A stretch of DNA of 9,806 nucleotides. Origin: Chitinophagaceae bacterium (GTDB lineage Bacteria; Bacteroidota; Bacteroidia; Chitinophagales; Chitinophagaceae). Position numbers and translations under genes: made by a program. Under the pieces are notes generated by a model, which saw nothing but the letters and a program-made list of their open reading frames with translations, had not been told where the DNA came from and searched no databases. The DNA lies in NCBI GenBank assembly GCA_009996555.1, contig JAACZX010000053.1, positions 1 to 9,806 on the forward strand, written 5' to 3'. Position 1 is the first letter of the stretch, and the number at the start of each line of letters is the position of its first letter. Below, one piece after another: positions 5,397 through 9,806 of this stretch.

Positions 5397-5409
5397 ATTC
5401 TATCATCCA

Positions 5410-7125
5410 TCAGTAATCATAATCTCTATACCACAAATTCATCCGCACTCCTAATCCTATCATAGTTGTGTTTTGTGCAGCTGCATTGCCTTTTGTAAAT
5501 CGGCGAAAGAGCAGGTTGGCATCAATAAAAATATTTTCATACACTTCGTAACTGGCAAGGAACAACGCATTTACACCTGTGCTTTGTACTCCATTGAGCG
5601 TGGTGTAACCATAATTACCTGTGCGGCCATCGGTATTCAAACGCAAAATATCAGCACCGGAATTACGGCCGCTTGCACTGTCAAGTCCCTGCTTCCAGTA
5701 AATGAGCCGGCCGGTTAAATTCAGTTTGCCGATGGGCTGGTAACGTACCACAGCAATCAATTCATTAAAGTTTGCTCCCAGCGGATGTGCCAATGGCAGA
5801 TTGTAATGTGTGTAACTCGATACCGAATCAAAATGCGAATACGTGAACGGACGAACTTTGTTCCATTCCAGCTGCAGATCTAGATTATTTACATTGGCCA
5901 CATCAATATATTTTAACCCAAGTTGTGAACCTGTTTTGTTTCCCCACCAGCTGCGGTCTTTGCGTAATTCTCCAAAATTAAATTCATCAATTGCCAGTTG
6001 ACCATACAGTTGCAAACGGTTAAACAAGTTGGCTTTAAAATCGGCACCCACCAATGCATTGTCACTGCTGCCAAGGTTACCTTCCACCGTGCGGTAGAAA
6101 ATGATGGGGTTCATATAACCAAACTCAAATTTATCTTTCCGTCCAAACACTACCCCTTCAAACAAACCAATATTCAGCCACGGAAATACATTCATGCTCA
6201 AGTGGTGCATAGCCGCATACTTCTTAGGAACCAGTGCATTGCTGCTGTTACTTTTACCATTTGTATGCAATTCCATAAACAGGTTCTGGTAATTGAATTT
6301 CCAGATGCGGGTGTTGAGTTTTACAAAGAGTTGATTAGCGCCAAAATCGCTCAGGAATAAACTACGGTAACCGTTGCCAATAAAATTGCGGTCGTACCCG
6401 ATCTGGAAGTTGATATACCTGGCTGCATTGAATGTAAATGAACCACGTGCATCGAAATAATCAACGGCAGTTTGTTTGAAATTTTTATAAAAGTTTGCGC
6501 CGGGCACCGCTGCCAAACTATCAATCCAGTTCTGCACAAACAAAGGACCACGCTCCTGCACATCCATTGCCATGGCACTAAACCCAACACGGTTGCCAAT
6601 ATTACCACGCACATTTAACCCACGCTGGTTAATAAAAATATTCTGCGAGGTATTATTCAGCTCTGCCGATTGACGGTAGTTGATCATTGGATTAATGGCA
6701 ATAAAAAAATCATCGCCATATTTTTCAATAAAACTGGCAGGTGTTTTATAAAAATGTTTCAGGAAAGGTTTCTTACTCTTGAAGATAGCCCGGTCGCCTT
6801 TTACCCATTCCTGGTTATTGAGGTACAGGCTGCGTAAATTGTATTGATCTGTTTTGCTTAAACGCAATGCAGTATCCACGCTGTAAAACATGGGTGTTAC
6901 TGCCAGCAACGAATCGGCCTTGGCACCCAGCCACTGCACTGCATAACGCCTGTCGTATGGTTTTGATGTGGTGAAATTCAGATCACTGATATTACCCGTC
7001 TTCAGTTCAAGCCGGTCAATAAAGTGCAGGTGCTTCGACTGCTGCTGCAGGTAGGTACTTTGTGCTGCGGAAAAAAAGGGAGCGGCAAGAAGAGCGAACC
7101 ATAGACTGCATTTGCTAAATTGCAT
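5410..7125 (-). CDS. RemB-like / capsule-assembly Wzi-like outer-membrane beta-barrel protein
   Basis: The product is 571 residues from the ATG at 7125. This start gives a clean signal peptide (MQFSK, hydrophobic core, then SAAQS with cleavage after about residue 21). A longer frame to 7203 would put 26 unlikely residues ahead of it. The key motif FIGNGYRSLFLSDFG (about 248-262) corresponds to the GxGxRxLLLSD motif of Wzi-type capsule-assembly barrels. It is flanked by YINFQIGYDRN, RIWKFNYQNLFMEL, KKYAAMHHLSMNVFPWLNIG and FEFGYMNPIIFYR, all typical of the Bacteroidota group that includes the gliding protein RemB of Flavobacterium. The repeated aromatic-ended strands and the C-terminal IGLGVRMNLWYRDYDY fit an outer-membrane barrel. 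It could help anchor or export surface polysaccharide, or take part in gliding; the sequence does not decide which. It is convergent with porT and divergent from pyrC. Confidence 0.72.
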   Translation of the reverse strand: MQFSKCSLWFALLAAPFFSAAQSTYLQQQSKHLHFIDRLELKTGNISDLNFTTSKPYDRRYAVQWLGAKADSLLAVTPMFYSVDTALRLSKTDQYNLRSLYLNNQEWVKGDRAIFKSKKPFLKHFYKTPASFIEKYGDDFFIAINPMINYRQSAELNNTSQNIFINQRGLNVRGNIGNRVGFSAMAMDVQERGPLFVQNWIDSLAAVPGANFYKNFKQTAVDYFDARGSFTFNAARYINFQIGYDRNFIGNGYRSLFLSDFGANQLFVKLNTRIWKFNYQNLFMELHTNGKSNSSNALVPKKYAAMHHLSMNVFPWLNIGLFEGVVFGRKDKFEFGYMNPIIFYRTVEGNLGSSDNALVGADFKANLFNRLQLYGQLAIDEFNFGELRKDRSWWGNKTGSQLGLKYIDVANVNNLDLQLEWNKVRPFTYSHFDSVSSYTHYNLPLAHPLGANFNELIAVVRYQPIGKLNLTGRLIYWKQGLDSASGRNSGADILRLNTDGRTGNYGYTTLNGVQSTGVNALFLASYEVYENIFIDANLLFRRFTKGNAAAQNTTMIGLGVRMNLWYRDYDY

Positions 7126-7240
7126 GCGGTTGTGTTTTAAGGGTAAAAATAAGCGATAGCAACGACACAATACACTGAAACTTACCCAAGCCAATACAAC
7201 CATCCAGTAATTTTAAACCCGATTATCTGATAACATAAAT

Positions 7241-8587
7241 ATGGCACAAAACTATTTGCTGAAGAACTGTTTGCTGGTGAATGAAGGAAGCATTACAAAC
7301 GCTGATGTTCTTATTAAAAACGGACGGATCGAAAAGATCGCATCATCGATTACCAATACCGATGCTGTAACAGAAATAAATGCTGAAGGCAAGTACCTGC
7401 TTCCCGGTGTAATTGATGACCAGGTGCATTTTCGTGAGCCCGGCCTTACACACAAAGCATCCATTTACACTGAAGCAAAAGCAGCAGTTGCAGGAGGTGT
7501 TACCAGTTTTATGGAAATGCCCAATACCGTACCCAACGCACTCAATCTTGAATTACTTGAACAGAAGTACAGTATTGCTGCAAACACATCGCTTGCCAAT
7601 TATTCGTTTTACATGGGCACCAGCAATGCAAGTGCCGATGATACATTGAAAGCAAATGATTTTAAAAACAATATTTGCGGCATAAAAATATTCATGGGAG
7701 CAAGCACCGGTAATATGCTGGTGGATAATTACAACACACTCGATAAAGTATTTCGTGAAAGTGAAATGCTGATTGCCACGCATTGCGAAAGTGAAAGCAT
7801 CATTAAAGCAAACTACGAACGGCTGAAAGCAGAAAAAGGCGAGCTCAATCCTGCTGATCATCCATTGGTGCGTGATGAAAATGGTTGTTATGAATCATCA
7901 CTCATGGCCATACAGATAGCAAGACAATACAATACACGTTTACACATCCTTCACATCAGCACAGCAAAAGAACTGGAGCTGTTTGGCAACATGATGCCGC
8001 TGAAAGAAAAACGCATTTCCAGCGAAGTGTGTGTGCATCATCTGCATTTTACTGCTGATGATTATGCAACGCTTGGCTATAAAATAAAATGCAACCCGGC
8101 CATTAAAGCAAAAGAAAACAAAGAAGCCTTGTGGAAGGCATTGCTTGATGACCGTATTGATGTAATTGCAACTGATCATGCACCGCATACATGGGAAGAA
8201 AAACAAGGCAGCTATGAAAATGCACATGCCGGATTACCATTGGTACAACACCCTTTGTTACTGATGCTGCATTATTACAAAGAAGGCCGTATTTCCCTGG
8301 AACGTGTAGTTGAAAAAATGAGCCATGCGGTAGCAGATTGTTTTCAGATCAAAGAAAGAGGCTATATCCGTGAAGGATATTTTGCTGATCTTGTATTGGT
8401 TGATCTCAACAAACCGTCAACAGTTTCAAAAGATAATCTATTTTACAAATGCGGATGGAGCCCGCTGGAAGGCTTTACATTTCCTGCAACCGTTACACAC
8501 ACATTTGTAAATGGTCATCTTGTTTATGGAAACGAAGGCTTTGATGAATCTCAGAAAGGGCAACGTTTATTATTCGACCGGATTTAA
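7241..8587 (+). CDS. pyrC: Dihydroorotase, class I
   Basis: This is a 448-residue zinc amidohydrolase catalysing cyclisation of N-carbamoyl-L-aspartate to dihydroorotate, the third step of de novo UMP synthesis. Motifs: DDQVHFREPGLTHK (59-72), MEMPNT (91-96), GIKIFMGASTGNM with the lysine expected to be carboxylated at K149, THCES (180-184), HILHIST with H238, and ATDHAPH with catalytic D312. The C-terminal part (YFADLVLVDLNKP, then WSPLEG) matches the amidohydrolase end domain. In the usual HxH metal motif the first His is replaced by Gln (Q61-V62-H63); I recall this DDQVHFREPG form from other Bacteroidota dihydroorotases, so I take it as a lineage variant and not as inactivation. The length is normal. 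It is divergent from the RemB-like gene and followed after 20 nt by a MutS-family gene. Confidence 0.95.
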   Translation: MAQNYLLKNCLLVNEGSITNADVLIKNGRIEKIASSITNTDAVTEINAEGKYLLPGVIDDQVHFREPGLTHKASIYTEAKAAVAGGVTSFMEMPNTVPNALNLELLEQKYSIAANTSLANYSFYMGTSNASADDTLKANDFKNNICGIKIFMGASTGNMLVDNYNTLDKVFRESEMLIATHCESESIIKANYERLKAEKGELNPADHPLVRDENGCYESSLMAIQIARQYNTRLHILHISTAKELELFGNMMPLKEKRISSEVCVHHLHFTADDYATLGYKIKCNPAIKAKENKEALWKALLDDRIDVIATDHAPHTWEEKQGSYENAHAGLPLVQHPLLLMLHYYKEGRISLERVVEKMSHAVADCFQIKERGYIREGYFADLVLVDLNKPSTVSKDNLFYKCGWSPLEGFTFPATVTHTFVNGHLVYGNEGFDESQKGQRLLFDRI

Positions 8588-8607
8588 ATATTATACAGGC
8601 AATCATC

Positions 8608-9806
8608 TTGGAAATAGATAAAGTCACATACTACGATCTTTCGATCTTCAATAACGAAGAAGAATATTCATTGTTTCACCGTATTGATTTCTGCAATACA
8701 ATAGGTGGACGTATTAAGCTGGAATACCTGCTTGCACACCCGCACAAGCAGCTTTCAAAAATTCAGCAAACGCAGCAAACCTTGCAACATATCGGATCGT
8801 TGGCAGACCAGTGGCCTGTTGAGATCACCAACGGAACTATTTTGGTGATTGAAAAATATTATGGTTATCCCTTTGAAAAAATACCGGACAGCTACTCGCC
8901 TGTTCCTGCATTTTTATACCGTGTGTTTGATGCGCCTGATTTTCGATTGGTGCGCTTCACTGTAGGTCACTTTCTTGATTTTCTGCGTGGCATGGATAAA
9001 CTGCAGCAACTGTTATGGAAAGACGATGCAGCTCCCTTACTGCAACTACTCCTGCACGACATACGCAAACATCTGCAGCATACACGCATCCGTGAAATGA
9101 TTGCGGCCACCGGCAACCTTTCACCACAAAAAATGCTGCAGTTTGGTCATTACCTGCGTTACAATTTTAAAAGTGAAGCAGAGCGATTGATCGACCTGTA
9201 TCATCAGCTGGATGCATATTACAGCATGGCGAAGGCAGTACAGAAATTCAACCTGCAGTTTCCTGTTGTAACAGAAAGCAGGGAACCAATGATACAGGCC
9301 AAAGGTTTGTATCACTTACTGCTGCAAACACCGGTAGCTTATGATGTAACGCTGAATCCGCAAACAAACTTTCTTTTTCTTACCGGTGCTAACATGGCTG
9401 GTAAAAGCACATTTATCAAATCGGTAGGCTGTGCTGTGTACCTTGCTCATTTAGGTATGGGTGTTCCTGTGGCACAAATGGAATTAAGTTTGTTTGACGG
9501 GCTGTTGAGTAATATACAGGTGCAGGACAATATTGTAAAAGGCGAAAGCTATTTTTATAACGAAGTACAGCGAATCAAAAATACTGTTCTGAAGATCACG
9601 GATGGAAGAAAATGGCTGGTGCTGATCGATGAATTATTTAAAGGCACCAACATACAGGATGCCATGCATTGCAGTACTGCTGTTATTAAAGGGCTGGTAA
9701 AGATCAAAAATTCATTGTTCATACTGTCTACTCACTTATATGAAATTGGAGACGATCTGAAACCATATCCCAATATTTCGTTCCGTTACTTTGAAACAAC
9801 AGCTAC
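8608..9806 (+). CDS. MutS-family ATPase without mismatch-recognition domain (partial, C-terminus off the right edge)
   Basis: The frame is open from a TTG at 8608 to the window end (399 codons visible). No in-frame ATG occurs before about residue 129, whereas MEIDKVTYYDLSIF from the TTG reads as a natural N-terminus. A CAGG (8596-8599) lies 8 nt upstream. Residues 1-240 are mostly helical and resemble the MutS core/lever region (DFCNTIGGRIKLEYLLAHP near 27-45). The ATPase domain has Walker A TGANMAGKST (259-268), Walker B LVLIDE (337-342) running into DELFKGTN (341-348, in place of DELGRGT of MutS) and the His-loop LSTH (373-376). The mismatch-binding domain I with its Phe-x-Glu motif is absent, as in the shortened MutS-related proteins of Bacteroidota. 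A role in classic mismatch repair is therefore doubtful. The gene probably shares the pyrC transcript (20-nt gap). Confidence 0.85.
   Translation, partial: MEIDKVTYYDLSIFNNEEEYSLFHRIDFCNTIGGRIKLEYLLAHPHKQLSKIQQTQQTLQHIGSLADQWPVEITNGTILVIEKYYGYPFEKIPDSYSPVPAFLYRVFDAPDFRLVRFTVGHFLDFLRGMDKLQQLLWKDDAAPLLQLLLHDIRKHLQHTRIREMIAATGNLSPQKMLQFGHYLRYNFKSEAERLIDLYHQLDAYYSMAKAVQKFNLQFPVVTESREPMIQAKGLYHLLLQTPVAYDVTLNPQTNFLFLTGANMAGKSTFIKSVGCAVYLAHLGMGVPVAQMELSLFDGLLSNIQVQDNIVKGESYFYNEVQRIKNTVLKITDGRKWLVLIDELFKGTNIQDAMHCSTAVIKGLVKIKNSLFILSTHLYEIGDDLKPYPNISFRYFETTA

Noticed and set aside
6351..6614. 87-codon reverse-strand ORF, and the + strand ORF at 5998-6360
   Set aside because: They overlap the RemB-like coding region in other frames; the main frame has consistent beta-barrel protein features throughout.
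7126..7203. N-terminal extension of the RemB-like protein to an ATG at 7203
   Set aside because: The extra 26 residues precede a complete signal peptide that starts at the ATG at 7125; the stretch more likely holds the leader and promoter of the gene.
7208..7215. TAATTTTA as a -7 box for pyrC
   Set aside because: It is one base off TAnnTTTG, but no TTTG-like -33 box is found at 19-22 nt upstream, so it is too weak to list.
7418..7432. pyrC as an inactive dihydroorotase-like paralog because of Q61
   Set aside because: All other catalytic residues are present and the same variant is remembered from functional Bacteroidota enzymes.

Overview
The window looks like a chromosomal segment of a Bacteroidota bacterium, most likely from the Chitinophagaceae/Sphingobacteriia side; the genus cannot be fixed from sequence alone. 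The evidence is: several gene starts preceded by the Bacteroidota-type -7 box TAnnTTTG and little Shine-Dalgarno sequence; a PorT-like type IX secretion protein directly after ubiE; a RemB/Wzi-like outer-membrane barrel; a lipoprotein with a short Bacteroidota-style signal; and a dihydroorotase with the DDQVHFREPG motif I associate with this phylum. The content is mostly housekeeping. I see no transposase, integrase, phage gene, CRISPR array, tRNA or rRNA.

Layout: 1-971 (-) is a HerA-like ATPase of the YjgR/DUF853 type, cut by the left edge. It is divergent from a small lipoprotein (1234-1632, +). The lipoprotein ends at a strong terminator facing an orphan GroES-like protein (1690-2061, -). 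That gene is divergent from an OmpR-type response regulator (2223-2921, +), which is convergent with the ribosome-assembly GTPase EngB/YsxC (3004-3648, -). Divergent from engB is the overlapping pair ubiE-porT (3822-5260, +). porT is convergent with a RemB/Wzi-like outer-membrane protein (5410-7125, -). Divergent from that are pyrC (7241-8587, +) and, 20 nt further on, a MutS-family ATPase without a mismatch-binding domain (8608 to the right edge, +).

Functional links: ubiE serves menaquinone synthesis, pyrC serves pyrimidine synthesis and engB serves 50S ribosome assembly. PorT and the RemB-like protein both point to the outer membrane and to type IX secretion or gliding. Most other pairs look like separate transcription units; only ubiE-porT and pyrC-mutS look like operons.

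The most unusual content is between genes. Three gaps (2922-3003, 3658-3821, 5261-5409) each hold a different low-complexity sequence built from short degenerate tandem units arranged head-to-head, so that the two halves are complementary. One is A+T-rich, one is a GGTTA heptamer array and one is an ACACGGAT-type array. A fourth gap (972-1233) holds a terminator-shaped hairpin between two divergent genes, where no known transcript should end. At three genes (groES-like, engB, ubiE) the apparent upstream TTG start falls inside a -7 promoter box (degenerate at engB), so the downstream ATG or GTG is the better start and the mRNA leaders are predicted to be very short.
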